DNA from: Cladorrhinum sp. PSN259
Lineage: Eukaryota > Ascomycota > Sordariomycetes > Sordariales > Podosporaceae
DNA: 64,000 nt
Direction of reading: 5' to 3'
NCBI GenBank assembly: GCA_033725935.1
Contig: MU867063.1
Span: forward strand, 925,694-989,693
The notes beneath the pieces were generated by a model that made no database searches, had not been told where the DNA came from, and was given only the letters and a program-made list of their open reading frames with translations. Made by a program: the position numbers and the translations under genes. Positions 43,501-57,125 of this stretch are shown in pieces. Numbering within the stretch: the first letter of the stretch is position 1; every line of letters starts with the position of its first letter.

Positions 43501-46500
43501 TTTTGGAGTTGTCGGTTGGGGATTTCCCCTCTCGACCAGTTGTTGAAGCGCACCGGTCCCCATCACCGGCACTGGAAAGCAACGGAGAGAATTGGAGATG
43601 GATGGTTCCCCTCCGAGGTATTCGCTTGGTATTCTGACCATTCTTCCACCCGTCTGCTCGGCGGCTCCAACCAAGCAAATCTCGTCATGACGCCGGGGCC
43701 GCATAAAGGATCGCTGGTTCGCGCGGGAGTTGCGTAGCGCCGATTCCGCAGGCGCCATCCCGTTTCGACCGGTCCGGATTCAACCAGTCATTTCAGGCCA
43801 GTACCAGTCGCTACACTTAGTTGTCTCTAACGACGCCACCGTTGGCTGATACCGGCTGCAGGTTGCCGCCATCTCATCATCTTTAGCCATCAGTAGCAGC
43901 AAGAGCGGGAGCACCAGCACCTTCATTCAGCTGATCTTGTCGTGCCCGATGGATTCCTGGCGAGATTCGTCGTGCAGCTTGCCAAGACTGTGAGTCGCAG
44001 GAGCTAAGCAAAACTCAAAAGACATAAATACAGCAACAGCCGAGCCCAACGCACGTGGGACATCGCAGTTATCCAATAGATTTCTCCCCGCGTATCTGTC
44101 TTCAATGACCAGGGCTGGATGGCCATGATCCCGCAATAACAAGTTTCTCCCCGGAGCCTGGGTGGGGAGTCGAACGACAGATCACAGGGCTTATGGACCC
44201 CACCAGTCAGCCCATTCATGGACCAACACTGGACAAGCAGTGGAGATGCCATGCTGTCGGCGCTCCTTTGGCGTTTGGGTCTTTGGAGGGCAATCATCCG
44301 AAATTTCGACGCAAATGTGTGGGTTGTTGCCCCATCCCTTCTCTTGTCAGGCAAATACAGTACAAGCGGTAGGACCTGGCAACCGGCATGCAACGTCCTG
44401 CGTTCCTGGTAGCCCGGAGCACCATCCGTGCATACCTGTTTGACCAGTCAATATATTGAACTGGTATATTAAACTGCATGGCACATACGAAACTCAACGC
44501 CGTCAAGCGGGCTGGACCGCCGCACGGCGCTCGGCCTGCGAGGCAGATCTGCCGAGTGCTTGCTGCCCGTAAGATGACCATTCACGACGGCCTCGCCGTC
44601 GACCTCGCTGTTTGGGTGGTGCCAGCTGTTGAAGGTGCTTCGTGGCGTATCGGGACGGACACACAACGGAGAAATGGCAACTGTTGTCACCCCTTTTTTT
44701 GTTTCTTTTCCAGCTAGGACCGCCACAGACGAAATTCGATGTGCTGGAAATGGTTGCCTGCATGACACTATCTGGACAACTCGGAAGCGAAGGTCCAACA
44801 TCTGGCTCGGAGAGTCCCAGAAGCCCCGTTACCACAGCGCAAGGTTCCATTATTTTCTGGGAATTTAACCCACTTCGGCTTTTGCTCCCTTCTCCTCTCA
44901 ACAGCCGGCTTAGGACCGAGCAACGGGCGGCAAAATCAGTCCGAAATCCCACTTGTGGGCTCCTGATTGTCCACACCCAACCTTAGAGTGCAACAACGAG
45001 ACGCCAACGCAAACACCGGAACGTCTCGCCCAGGGTCCTTGAATCAATAAAAGGCGCCAAGCCCACTTCAAGAGTCCCAACGAGGCAGCCAGCTCCGTCT
45101 GCAGAAGCTTGACGAAGCGACAACAATTCCAGATTGAGTCAAAGATAAATAGGGGTAAGCATATCCGGCCATCGACCAGAACTCATGCAGCCAGCAACCA
45201 ACCGCGGCGCAACGAGAACTAAACTAAAAGCAGAGGATACAATATTCGTGTAGAGTACGGAACACAGGGCTGATCAACGTCAGCCATAACATACTGTGAG
45301 ACGTTTGGTTGGAACTCCCACATCACAGATAGATGTCTCGGGTCGTCAGCCAGATCTCTAGGGCTAGCCTCTGATAAGAGTGAAAATAGCTGCCATGATT
45401 GGCTAGCAGTCCGGATGGCGTCAACCATGTTGAGCTTAACTGGTACATTTGAGGCGGTCATCATGTGGTACAACTCCAATTCTCGGAGAGTTTTGCAAGA
45501 CAGAAACATCCATTGTGTACAACCTACCCGCATCTGTGTACATGATCCTTGCCCCCTACCGGGTTAGATCATGCCCCATAGATTTGAAGATTTATTGGGT
45601 GTGTCAGCAGATCGTGCATTCGTTCGTCACACCAAGTTCGTCGATGTTAGGTGACAAAATACTACAAAATCTCCGTATTACACTGCGCAATACCGTTGTG
45701 TACAAGGGTACAGGTAAACGAGATCTCGAGGAATTGGATCTGGAGTGAGAATTATTTCTTTACCAGGACAATCCCGGCCAGGCAGCCACTGTAACAAAAA
45801 AAGATACCCGAACTTGATAACAGGGGATCTAACCCAGGATTCCCCAAAAGGTAGGGGTACTAGGGGCGGGGGGGAGCCGTGATGAGACCGATGCTACTCT
45901 GTCGTCGAAGGTCACTGCTCTCTGATGAGGCTATCGAGGGTTGACTTTGACAGTGGCAAAGACATGTGTAAAAAAGGGGTGTTGTAGTTGTGGTTTGGGG
46001 CTTATGATCACCAGCGCTTGTTAACTCCGCAGAATAAGGCCTTGCATAATAACTCAATCGACCATCGACAGGGAAAACCAAGACGAAGCGGCTTGTAACG
46101 TAAGGCGGCTACTCCACGTGTAAAAGGGTGTGGGGGGCTTCACCTTTTACTATGCAACTCTTTGAGTCGTCGACACAACAAACAAGCCATATCTCTCTCC
46201 TGTCACTCTTGGGGACAAAGAGTGCGAAGCAAGTAAAGCAGAAACAACCGGGCCGGGGTAACATGCCCAAATCAGGACCACGGTGAACGAGCCCCATTGA
46301 CCGAGACCAAGCACCCTTGTACCCATGCTCGCCGCTTGTTTTTTTTGTTTCCCGGAAACCCGATAGGCTTGTCTCGCTATGGCTCGACCGGTGAGCTTTG
46401 GTGAACCAGGATGCGTGGTGGGGGAGAAGGAAGTATCAGAATCCCTCAATGTCATCTCTTCAAAGTCTCACCTTTCCATTCACAGAACCACGTGCATATC

Positions 46501-47537
46501 GGGGCTAAGGGGGGGTGGGGGAGGCAGATTCTTTTCAACACAGCATCACACTGTCCCACAGCATAACAATCGGCAAAAGGCCAGAGATGCGCGCGCAAAC
46601 ACACCATCTCGAGCCTTTACCCTGCTTGGTATTGTCCTCGTCTACTGACGTACATAATAAGTTATGTACCTCAGAATATACTCCTTGTTTACTCATCGCC
46701 AATCGTTACTATAGTATAGTTATTTCCTTTATACACCCGGATGTTTCCTTGCAACCGAGAAACCGACAGCGGCGCAACAAACAGAGCAAAACATCTCAAG
46801 TTAAAACAACCACCACGACGTAGAGTTACATTCCCAGGGTCGCCATTAACCAAATCAGGGTTGTATTCAGCGTTCGACGCCGCAGACGTACAGAGAGAGC
46901 GCAGTAAAGTTATTCCTTCGAATCACTCTAGAAGGACTCGAGAAGAAAAGAAGGAGTTACAAAGAAGGAAGGTGTGAGAGAGAGACAAAAGGAGACAGGA
47001 AGAACATTGAGACAACGGCAGGGCGACCAATCCCCCTTTACGCGGTAACCCTCCCCTCTCGTCTCCATGCACATGGCAGCCGTGCCTCTGTCTTGCATGC
47101 AAGAACGGGGATGTTGTGTGTTGGTGTGTGGTTGTGTCGAGTTGATGAAGTGTCAATCAAAAGGCAAGTAAGCAAGCAAGCAAACGCAAAATGAGGAGAG
47201 CCGCAGAAATATCATGCAGCACACCACACCACACCACTGCAACCCTTTTTTTACTTGCTTCCGTAGGGCTAAAACGGCAGACGCGGCCGGCTTTTGATGA
47301 AGCTTCTGACACACAAAACAGATCATCGACAAATATGCAGATGGGAAATATACGTACTTCAAATTTGAAACTTGCATACGTACTATACTAAAGAGATGTA
47401 TGTACATACATACTTACTACTTAACACGTATACTTCATACATCCGGAACATGCGAACATGCGCTCTGTCCACATGTAAGATATACTTTTTCTTCCGCATG
47501 CACGCACTTCATTCAGACAAATGCATTCATACAGATG

Positions 47538-47556
47538 CACACACACACACACACAA
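47538..47556. repeat. (CA)n microsatellite
   Basis: About nine CA units. Confidence 0.8.
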
Positions 47557-50500
47557 CATTGACAATGACTGATGATGTAAATCTGTGGAGTTGATAAAGG
47601 GTATCTACGGTCTTGGCAAGGCCGATACAACACTGGGAAAGCAAGTCCGGATAGTTTCCGCACAAAGATCGGCCGATTTTTTTACTTTTTTTTATTTTTT
47701 TTTCTCCCACGCAAGATGGGCTTAGTCTTTTGTTTGTCTTCCACTGTTTTTATTGGTTTTACTGTTTTGCTTAGGTACATTTGCTCGGACCTTTTCTATA
47801 CTAGTGAGGGATCTAGAATCCAGTAAAAATAATACACTAGGGGGTATCTTGCATGTGCTCGATGTCATGCTACAAGAGCCTCTAATGCCGGGGTGGACAT
47901 ACAAGTTGTGGCGGTGGTGTGGAGTTTCGGTATTAGCAGCTGATGACATTAAGTCTGTTTGTGTATGTGTCGTTTTTTTTTTTGACACAAATGCCGCCGA
48001 GAAGTACCGGGATACAAAATAGCTGTACGTACTTACGTGGGGAATATGCGTTCACAACAGTACAGGAAACTTTCTAATCAATAGCAAACATATGCCCAAC
48101 TCGAGATGACAGGCGAACCTGAAACGACCCAATGATCCTTCTGATGGTGTAGCACAGAAAGCTATTGAAGACGGACATAAGATGTGAGACTTTGTGTAAA
48201 AAGAGGGGAAGGGAATGCAGTGATGCGGCTCGAACATCCACTCTGCACCAGATACAGTACCACTGCAGAAATTTATTGATGATGAAAAGACACCATCACA
48301 CTTTCATTGCCGTGGTTTATTCATGTAATTGTGGCCCCCCATCTCGAGTTGCCACAAACCAAGCCGGGAGTTGTGGTTGTTTGGAACCCACAACCCGATT
48401 GTGCGAGACTCGATAGAGTAAAGAGAACAAGTGCCGAAGTGTGGACTTCTTGGAAGTAGTGTAAACCGAGGAGAATGAAAGAGGGGGTAAAACGGGGAAT
48501 CCAAGTCTGTAACTTAGTGTAGTTCCACCATTAGAGGTACCTCGAACTCCTTTGACTCCTGCTCCCAGCGCTATTGTTAGCCAAGTTTCCACTTACACTA
48601 ATTAGCCAGCCATCGTCAGAGGAAGATCTCCTCGCATCTCGCTACGTATTGGTAAACCTCGTGGTGTACTTCGTACCGAACTACCAGAGTAACGGCACAT
48701 TTCTGTCTCCGGATATAAATGAAAAAATGATTCTGGAACCACACCCACAGACGAGAACACGGTACACACCCCGAACCAAGTAATGATAGTGTGTTGAGCT
48801 CACATCCAGGTAGCCGAGCTCCGGGAGAGGCCAATATCATTTCGTTATGGTTCTACCCCGTCAATGCGTTTCTGCAGTGCTTGCTGTCGTAGTCGTATAG
48901 AATATGCAGGTTGTACATTACACTAGGTACGTGCCGTCATCTGCAGCGTAACATTTTTCGCTTCTTGGAAAGTTGGCTATGGGATGTCGATGGGTTACTT
49001 TGTCCTGCCAATAGCTGCATGCTGTTAATGATGGTCCGAATCAGGAGCCAAATCGATCAGTGCAATATTAAAGAATTATGCAACGGGGATTGTGTGAATG
49101 TTGGGCTGCTGATAATGGCCAGGGGAGCCTTGATAAGATCGACGGTCTGTTGTCCTGGGCCGAGGGGCTGGGTCAAATTGCTGTTGCTTTTGTTGGGCCA
49201 AAAGAAAATCCCACATGGGAAAAAATGGGATGACAGCGGCCGAATCCTCTTCTGCAACACTTCAGCTGGCAGTCCGAGTCATCACTGGTTATACTTGCAC
49301 AGACTCGGCAGCTGCATGTGTTTGATAGTGAGCTTGGACACGGCACAGCACAGACAGGCAGTTCGTTATTCAGCTCGCAGCTTGACGAAGAGCCGGCCGA
49401 CGTCCACACGTCCCTGACTCGACTGCCGAAGCCCCCGCGGACCCCGGAGTGGATCAGCAAGATTGAAGAAGGCACGGGACTTGTTGATGAGCCCACCCCA
49501 TCTTCTCCTCCCCAGCGCACGGAGCATCCAGCACGCAAGACCCAGACATGCCAGGGTGCCAGGTCCGGGACCCCTCGCTCTGCTGGTCAGCGTTGCGTTG
49601 AATATTCCCGGGGGAAGCGGCTTGGCGAGCAAGGGTTGAGTCCGTTGGATTTCTAGAAATTGCGTTTTCGGAAAGAATGTCTTGTACTTTTTGCGGACGC
49701 GAACACAGTGCAGGTGTTGATGCTGATGGTATGGGTAAGTAGGCAAGTATGTAGTGTACGGACGTGATGAGAGATCGCTTGTGTACACCAACAGTTTTGT
49801 GAGTGAGACTTTTTGCACAAGCCATTCATCCTCACGCGTGGTAGTGTACTCAGTCCCTCGGGCAGCTTCCGCTTCAGGGAAAAAGCGCCAAAGTTCCCGC
49901 AGGAGGCGTCTGTGTTTCCCGACGTCACGGTGCTGTACTGTGTAATGTCGTAATGCGCAGTGTATTGAGTCTCAGGTGGTGCTGGCGGCGTCCTGCATCT
50001 CAACAACGTCTTGGCTCTCGCTTGGCTGGCGAAGTGTGATTGGAGAGGCTGACGGCCCCCTTGCCATCCCTTTGAGACGGACTAGACCAGAGAGAAATCA
50101 ACGATACAACAACACGGCACGAAGACGCCGACGATAAAAACAAGCGTTGTCCCGATGCGTTCTGCGGAGCGGGAAGATGGTGCCAGGCGGTAATGCAGTG
50201 GGAGATCGCCCTCGCCAATGCCGCGGTTTGGCGTCCTCATCATGGTGATGTGATGTCGTGTTGTTGTTTGTTGTGGGTGCTGCTGAGTGTCTGGTTGGCG
50301 AATGAGGGCGTCGACAGAGCCGAGTGCAACGGCCCTTTTCGGACTGTTTTTTCATCGCCCGGGGTTGCTGGTGGAGTTTAAACGTCCCATGGCTGTGCTG
50401 CACGTGTTGTCGAAATTCATGTTCATGCTCTACGTACACCGAGGGAATGACATGATGGGAGCATTGTGATGGATGGCAACCTTCATCTGGAAATGCCGCA

Positions 50501-53500
50501 AGGTGTGGGTGCTCTGTCAGACGGAAGAACATGGCAAACGCCAAAGAGGAAATTCCAGAGCTCCTCCCGCCTCACGACTACCGTGATGCACTTTCCCTAG
50601 GGTTGTGAGGGGAAAAAAACAGGCGAGAGCAAGCCGCCTCGCCGCCATCGCCAAAGGTAAAACGGCAGCTAGGCTCAATATGTCAAGGAGGCGTACACTA
50701 TTTTTAGGAACCCGACACTATCGCTTCATTCGGTTTTGCTGCTTCAAGCGCAATATCAACGACACCACGGCGCGGTACCGCAGCAATAATTTCTGATCTG
50801 GTCCGTGGTTGTACAACGTGGGAGTACCTCCTTCTGGGTCCAATCAAAGCAATGCGGCTCATCGCTCGACAGTGCTGCCACGGCTGCGTTGCTGCAAGAT
50901 ACGAGCACCCTGTTGGCCACGACCAACTTTGCCCATCCCGGTGGCTTGAATATCGATGTTCGGCACGACGCTGGCTGCTGCAAGGACAGAGATGGGGGAA
51001 GAAAGGAAGAAAATGCGCTGCAACACAACAGAAACCAGACAGCAAATAGGGGGGCCACATTCGAGTATCGTATGCACCCAGGTCGGCGATTCAACCAGGA
51101 AATCCTCAGCCCACGACCACGCAGTCGGTCGATCGTCTCCTCAAGGCCCCTTCACCCAGCATCGTCGGTTGTCCGTGCCCTGGAGGTGTAATTAGCGGTT
51201 TGTTCCTTCTTCGGTTCGAGAACGGTAAACGTTGAATGCTTGTCCCTCGTTTCTTGCGCGCGCGTTCGAACGCCGCAATCCTTCCCACCCCTGTCCGGGT
51301 GCGCTGTGTGTCAGTCTCAGAGGGTTGCGAGTGGCACGTCGAGGGCACACCAGATTGACGGTTTGCCGTTTCTCTGGAACAGGATCATGTGGTGGTGGCC
51401 GATCATAATTGTGTGGTAAAATCAAAGTAACGAAACGATAAAAAATAGCAATTAGCCTGTTCGCGAGGAGTGGAGCCGTATTCCGTACGAAGGACACCTG
51501 CTCAGTCAGCCTTCAGAATGAGTAAGAGAGAGAGATGATGCCATTGGACTGGCTCAACTGGATTACGCCGCATCATGCATTGAGCTCGGCATTCCGCTCC
51601 GTGACGGTGAAGAAGACGAGGGGCATGCGGCACGCCCAGCTCAACGGCGCGCCCCCCCATGTCGTTCATCGTCGCCCGTTGCTTTCTTTCCCCACCTCCA
51701 GCCAGCCCTTTCAATCCCCTGTCAGTCCACCATTCAGTTTCCCTCTTTTGCGCAAAAGCCAGAACACTGGCCGCCGGTGACTTCAGACGGCACTTCCTGC
51801 CTTCGTTCCGCAATCCCCCTGTGGTGTATCCGAACCCGAACCCCCGCGTACACAGTACCGCACTCTATCATCCTGGGCGAACAGATCCTCAACCACGCTA
51901 GTGCAAGTCTTACCCACCCGTTGTATCCATACACGGGACGAAGGAAGCGGGGGTGGAAGAATATCTTCTCTTTACTCCAACTTGTGCTGCATGAGCAATA
52001 CCGGAGCAATCTCATGGCGCAGTTGTTGACAGTTCCTGGAGGTCTACTCTTCGACTCGGACCGGCATCGGGGCGGCTGGGAGGCGACTTTGTTGAGGGGG
52101 ATGGTCTCCAACGAATCCTCATTTTGTCTCTATAGTCCCATATGAATTGACCTCCATCTCGTCTATTGGAGGGCGTCAAGTAGTGATGAGAACCCCAATA
52201 TCCAGCCGGGCGGGAGCGCTCATCAACATCACGAGACACTCTGCCGCTTGGGATGACATCGCATGTCGACAAGCTTCTAATAAAAGAATCCTGAACCGTG
52301 CCCCGGGTCCCAAGGTGACAATCACGACGCTACTATATTCGCAGTTGGCTATACTTCCTACCCGGATCTCCCCTTAGCATCCGTACCAACTTTATCTGAC
52401 CGTGGGAGAATGGGCGGTCACCAGTTAATCCGAGATTAAGATGTGATAGCATACCCGAGCTGAGGAATCAAGGCGAGATCCGGACGCATATGCGCGGGAA
52501 CTTCCAGCGTGGTACTGATATCGACAGTTTTTCAAGGTCTGGCGTCCCTCCGAGTCTCCGCATGCTGGTTATATAGAATATTTGTGATCCTGCTTTGAAG
52601 TATCCCGGGAGACACGGCGTCGACGGCACAGTATGCACGACGTTTACCGGCTGTCAGGAATGCCATTGCACGTTGTTGTTGGCAGGAAATGAGATTTCGG
52701 CCACGTGCCTGCGTATAATAGAGACCTCCTCTAACATAAACCCCCAGACTATGGCCCCGAAATCGTCAGTGTGTGGTCCGTCGTGACGCACAATGCTGCC
52801 GTCAACAAATGCATTTCCCGGTTTCGAGCCAATATGGAACATATGCAATACGGCTCCGCTCCGGCTGGTCACCGGCGTTGGCAGCCGGAGTCGTACTCTG
52901 GGGGAGGAAATAAGTCTACCAGAGGTAAAAATAGTTGCCAATCGCAACTGCCATCTCAAGGTCCTTTGGCCGATATTTAGTATTTTGGCAGCGTCTCTTT
53001 CAACACCACCCAGGAGTGGGTAATGGTTGTATGTTTTCCCTTTCCTTGAGCCTGTACAGAATGTACCCTGAAAGCTAAGTGCATCTGATTTTTGTGCGAG
53101 CAATTCAAAGAAGACAACTATGTGTCGTTGCCTCCAACAACAGCCACCAGCCGACCAACCCACATAGTAAGTTTTTGCCACGAGGCGTCAGCAAAGTGTC
53201 GCAGAACGTGCTGATCTTGGTTGTTCAGCTCGCAAAATGACGAAATGACAAGCTAATGCAGTGCCGAGCGGGACCGACCATGGGGTTCTCTGTTGGGCCT
53301 GATGGTGATGCCGGAGCCCTCACCGAGTCAACACCGTGTCATTGACCGGTACCCGATCTAATCATGCATGTGACAAAAACAGGTTTCGGCTATATCTTTT
53401 AATTCCTAGTCCCCAAGATCTTTGAGATTCAAGAGTGCGGGCCATCCACTGTCTAACTAGAAAATACGCCACAAGGTAGGCGATTGTGGTCAGACGGAGC

Positions 53501-54700
53501 AAGTAGGTGAGCATGAGAAGAATGACAACAACTTCAGCCTCGAAAAATGGCGCCGAGCGTTGTCCGAATACTGCGAGCAGGTATCTAAATAACACCGTGA
53601 CAAAGGAGGCTTGCTTGCCCAGGCCCTTTGCGCCACCCGAGAGAAGAAAATATCTTAGGAATAAATAAGCCTACGAAAGATAAAGCACGGCCAGCAGGTT
53701 CTGAATAACTGGTCTCTGTGAGCTGCTCGGGAGGTCGTCCCCCGTGCTTCCAAGCTTGCTGCTGCCAGTTAGCATCCGGCCCGCTCAGGTCACCAGTCGC
53801 TGTTGGACCGATCCATCCCGGTACTTTGTTCAGGTGAGACAGGCAGGCGGGGCGGCGTGCATGATTAGTGTTCCCATCTCCGGGTGCTTCGATCTGCCCC
53901 TATTCGTAAACAATGCCGGATGTGATATAAGTGGAGCAACCAATCATGGCTGCCAACAGACTTTATGAACTTAGCGCCATCTCGTCAGTCATTCGAAAAG
54001 TAATCGCCGACTCTGATGCAGCACTGTGGCAAGGCCTCAATCTGAGTGAGAGATACCCTGAGCATTTGACGGTTTCAGCCGCTTCAAGGGACTGCTTCGT
54101 GTGATCCAAGTCGGTTGCGGCGGCCCTATTTCCGTGGTATCCTTTAGGACCGTGCAGGTGCGGATTGGAATGCCATTTCCAGTTCTCCTTGCATGATGAC
54201 GCCAGGAAGACTTTGGTTGCTCAGGCGCGTATCTCCATTGCTACACCATGAGAGGCTCTGAGGCGCCCGGGAAGCACACGTAAGAAGGGAATTGAACATC
54301 ACTGGTCAGGGTCCTCGGGCTTCCAGCACAGGACATGCACGGGTTGCCCAACTGGTGAGCTGTGCCTCCTTGCCTCCGCCCACATGGCCGCTCACCGTCT
54401 CGGTGATACAGAGGTGAGCTTTCTGCTTCCCTCCTGGTGACACTGGATCCGTTATTCCCAAGGAGTGGTCCGTGGGAGTATGTATGCAGCTACCGATGAC
54501 CAGGCCTCAATCTTACGAAGGATCATCCGACGAACCCGGCTCGGCGGGTTGGGGGCAGATTTGTGATAGCTCAAGAGCCGCCGCCTGTAGTGGCTGCAAG
54601 GTACGAGTGAGTCTTTTCTGTAGAACCGTCTCGTGAGTTTCGAGGGACTCGCGGTGGTGAAAGTCAGCCAAACCTCCGATTGACCCCCTCGGGTCGCTGT

Positions 54701-54749
<49 letters not shown>

Positions 54750-54867
54750 GGGGGTGGGGANNNNNNNNNNTGGGTACAATTACGCCAAACCCCCCTTTTC
54801 CCCCACCGGGTTCGCGTACAACCCCCCCCCCCCCCCCCCCAAAAAAAAAAAAAAAAAAAAAAAAAAA
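54701..54867. other. Assembly gap flanked by G48 and C19A27 homopolymers
   Basis: 48 G at 54701-54748, then interrupted G, then ten N at 54761-54770, then unique sequence, then 19 C (54822-54840) running straight into 27 A (54841-54867). Either a real homopolymer-rich locus or an assembly/sequencing artefact. Frames crossing it (poly-Pro, poly-Gly) are meaningless. Confidence 0.9.
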
Positions 54868-56126
54868 CCAACGAAAGGGCTCTCTTACCAACTGACAGTT
54901 GGTGTTGACAACAAATAGTCAACGACGGGCGTGCCTTGGCCATGGTAGGCGCTGTTTCGTTATCGGCTCGTGAACTGGTGACCCCTCGAATCACCGAAAT
55001 TACTTCGCCGACGTATATTATCAATCAACTGTTGGGGCGCGAGACATCTTCGGATGCACGTCGTTGACAGACATCAGTTGGTTCGGTATTCCCACATTCA
55101 TTCAACAAGGCGGCCGCTCTCAGATGTGAGGTGCACAGACTTGGGCAAGAGTGCCAACCAACGCTTCAGTAGTGGCTGCTTGATGAAATGCCTGGCATTT
55201 CTGTTGAATTCCAAATCAGAAGATTGAGTGGGAATTGCTGAGGCGGCGAGTTAGCAATCCATCGTAGTTTGTATGATGAAAATGAATAAAATATGACGAA
55301 CCAATTGCGAGGATCCGAGGGGTTTGCCAATCGATGTAGTGCCTTTCAAACTCGCCATTGCCCTCACCAAGTCACTAGTCTAACGATAAACATGGGGCCA
55401 TCACAACAAGAAAAAATATTTGCATTCAAGGCAGCGCCGGCATTGTACAGAGCAAACGTTAAAAGGGGGCCATTGCTGAAAGGTGCTGTCGATGTGCTGT
55501 GCCGCACCCAAAGAGTTGTGTTGAAGGTATGTTGTCGTGTGAAGAACGAATGTGGGTAGAGACCAATCGTGCCCATGTAAGTGCTGGAGTTAAGAAGAGA
55601 TGAATGAAAACTTAGAATCCCTCGTGGTTGCCTTGTGGAAAGCCGACGGGATGTTGATGTGACTGCCGTTGTTGAGGCTCGCCGGGGATGGCAACTAGAT
55701 TGAAGTGGCAGCTGCCTGGCAGTTGCACATTGCTGTCAATGTGATGGCGGCACGGGAGCGGTCTGCGACTCCGTAATTCTGGGTCCATTCAATGGGCTTT
55801 TCGCGTTGTTAAGCTTCCGGCATTGGTCCCTGCCGGGAGTCTAGAAGATCGGCTCCGACTTTTGTGCGATTGGGCTCCTTTTCGGCGGTGGACACTTTCA
55901 CTTTCCATTCTCTCTTGTGCCTATTTTCTTCTTCTTTTTTTTCTTTTTTGCATTCTCTTCCTGCGGGACCGTGCTGCATCGTCAAGGAAACAGGCGCCTA
56001 TACCTCCGTTACACTTGTTCCCGCCTGTTCCGGGCGATACACGCTGTTCATTTCCCGGCGCACCTTCGACCAACAACCTCACCTCTATTCTGCTCCCCGG
56101 TATTTGCCAGTCGCGTGCGCGAAGCG

Positions 56127-57125
56127 ATGGGGTTGCTCACCACTTTGTCGGGGTATCTTACCCCGGCGTTTCTCGTCCTGTCGCCAATTCTGTCCTACAG
56201 CGACCAGGCTTTGTCGATGCATCGCAACAAGACCAGTGCTGGCTTCTCCTTGGATATCCCCCTGATCATGCTTGTCGCATCCTTACTGAGGTTGGTGGTC
56301 GCCAATTCCAGCAGGTCCAGCATAATGGCTCCAGCTAATATTCAACGCGACATCTACAGGATATTCTATTACCCCGGAGCCAAGTACGACATCGCCCTTC
56401 TCTTACAATCCGTCATTGCCGTCTTTATGCAGGTCATTTTGCTCAAGATTGCACTGGATCACCGACCGGCGCATTCCTCAAGGGGTGGCGATGCTGCGGT
56501 CCCGTTCGCGAAAGTCAACGAGACACACACACAACGACCATTCAATTTCTGGCAGTGGAAATCACCAAGACCGTGGGTTGTCCCAGAATGGGTATGTGTC
56601 TGAAAATCAACAAGATGTGCTGACTTGAGGAGCAGGTATTGGCAGTTCTTGATATTCCTATGCCTTGGTTTGATGACCTGCGAGCTTCTGCTTGCTCCTG
56701 TTCCCTGGGCCTACCAACCATACTCTTCACTGATCGGTTACATTGGTCTTGGGGTCGAGGCCATGCTGCCCGTTCCCCAGATCCTCACAAACGCTCAATT
56801 GGGCTCTTGTAAAGGATTCCGTCTTTCCGTTTTGGTCAATTGGTTGGCTGGTGACGCCATGAAGCTTTTCTGGTTTTTCACCTCGAGTAGCACGATTCCC
56901 TGGGCATTCAAGCTCTGCGGTATCTTCCAGTCCTGCTGCGACTCCTTCCTTGGTGTGCAGTATTGGATGTACGGAGATGGTGTTCCCGAGCCCAAAGACC
57001 ACGAGCTGGCTACCCGGTCCCACGAAACCCAGGTCGATGCATTCTCAACTTCAAGCGGCAATGTCCCCAGGAACCCGGCCTCTGGCCGTAGGACATCTGT
57101 TCTGAATCCAGAGAAACAGATATGA
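56127..57125 (+). CDS. PQ-loop membrane protein, ANY1/SLC66A2-like
   Basis: Three exons, 56127-56290, 56360-56572 and 56636-57125. The 69-nt first intron (GTTGGT...CTACAG, GCTAAT branch site) is divisible by three and stop-free; the 63-nt second has GTGGGT, a CTGAC branch site and CAG. The product is 288 aa. Removing the first intron joins LVASLL to RIFYYPGAKYD, as in homologs; removing the second joins FWQWKSPRP to YWQFLIF. Features: seven hydrophobic segments, a first PQ-like motif (LVLSPILSYSDQ), the FWQW motif before helix 5 and a second true PQ loop (MLPVPQILTNAQL). The C-terminus is polar. In yeast the homolog Any1 sits at Golgi/endosome membranes and antagonises flippases. Alternative: retention of intron 1 adds 23 residues. 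Confidence 0.83.

Larger units (their letters stand above)
40503..56126. other. 15.6-kb gene-free region upstream of the Zn2Cys6 gene
   Basis: I find no credible protein gene. The longest frames are 168-181 codons (41735-42280, 48911-49417, 52654-53181 minus) with no domain, signal or fungal-like composition, as expected by chance in ~50% GC sequence. Base composition is ordinary, not RIP-like AT-rich. It contains a (CA)n microsatellite near 47538-47556, the assembly gap at 54761-54770 with flanking homopolymers, and otherwise unique-looking sequence. It probably holds the long leader and promoter of the regulator gene, that of the PQ-loop gene, and possibly non-coding transcripts. Confidence 0.55.

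Noticed and set aside
44150..44230. tRNA-like reading on the minus strand with a CAT anticodon-like loop and GTTCGACTCC
   Set aside because: The B-like box is good but the D, T and acceptor stems do not pair and position 33 is not T; likely chance.
53362..53595. 77-residue hydrophobic minus-strand frame that resembles a small membrane protein
   Set aside because: It begins at a non-ATG codon, has no recognisable family and lies in the gene-free region.
54452..55024. Frames giving poly-Pro, poly-Gly or poly-Phe across the gap
   Set aside because: They are products of homopolymer runs and N bases.
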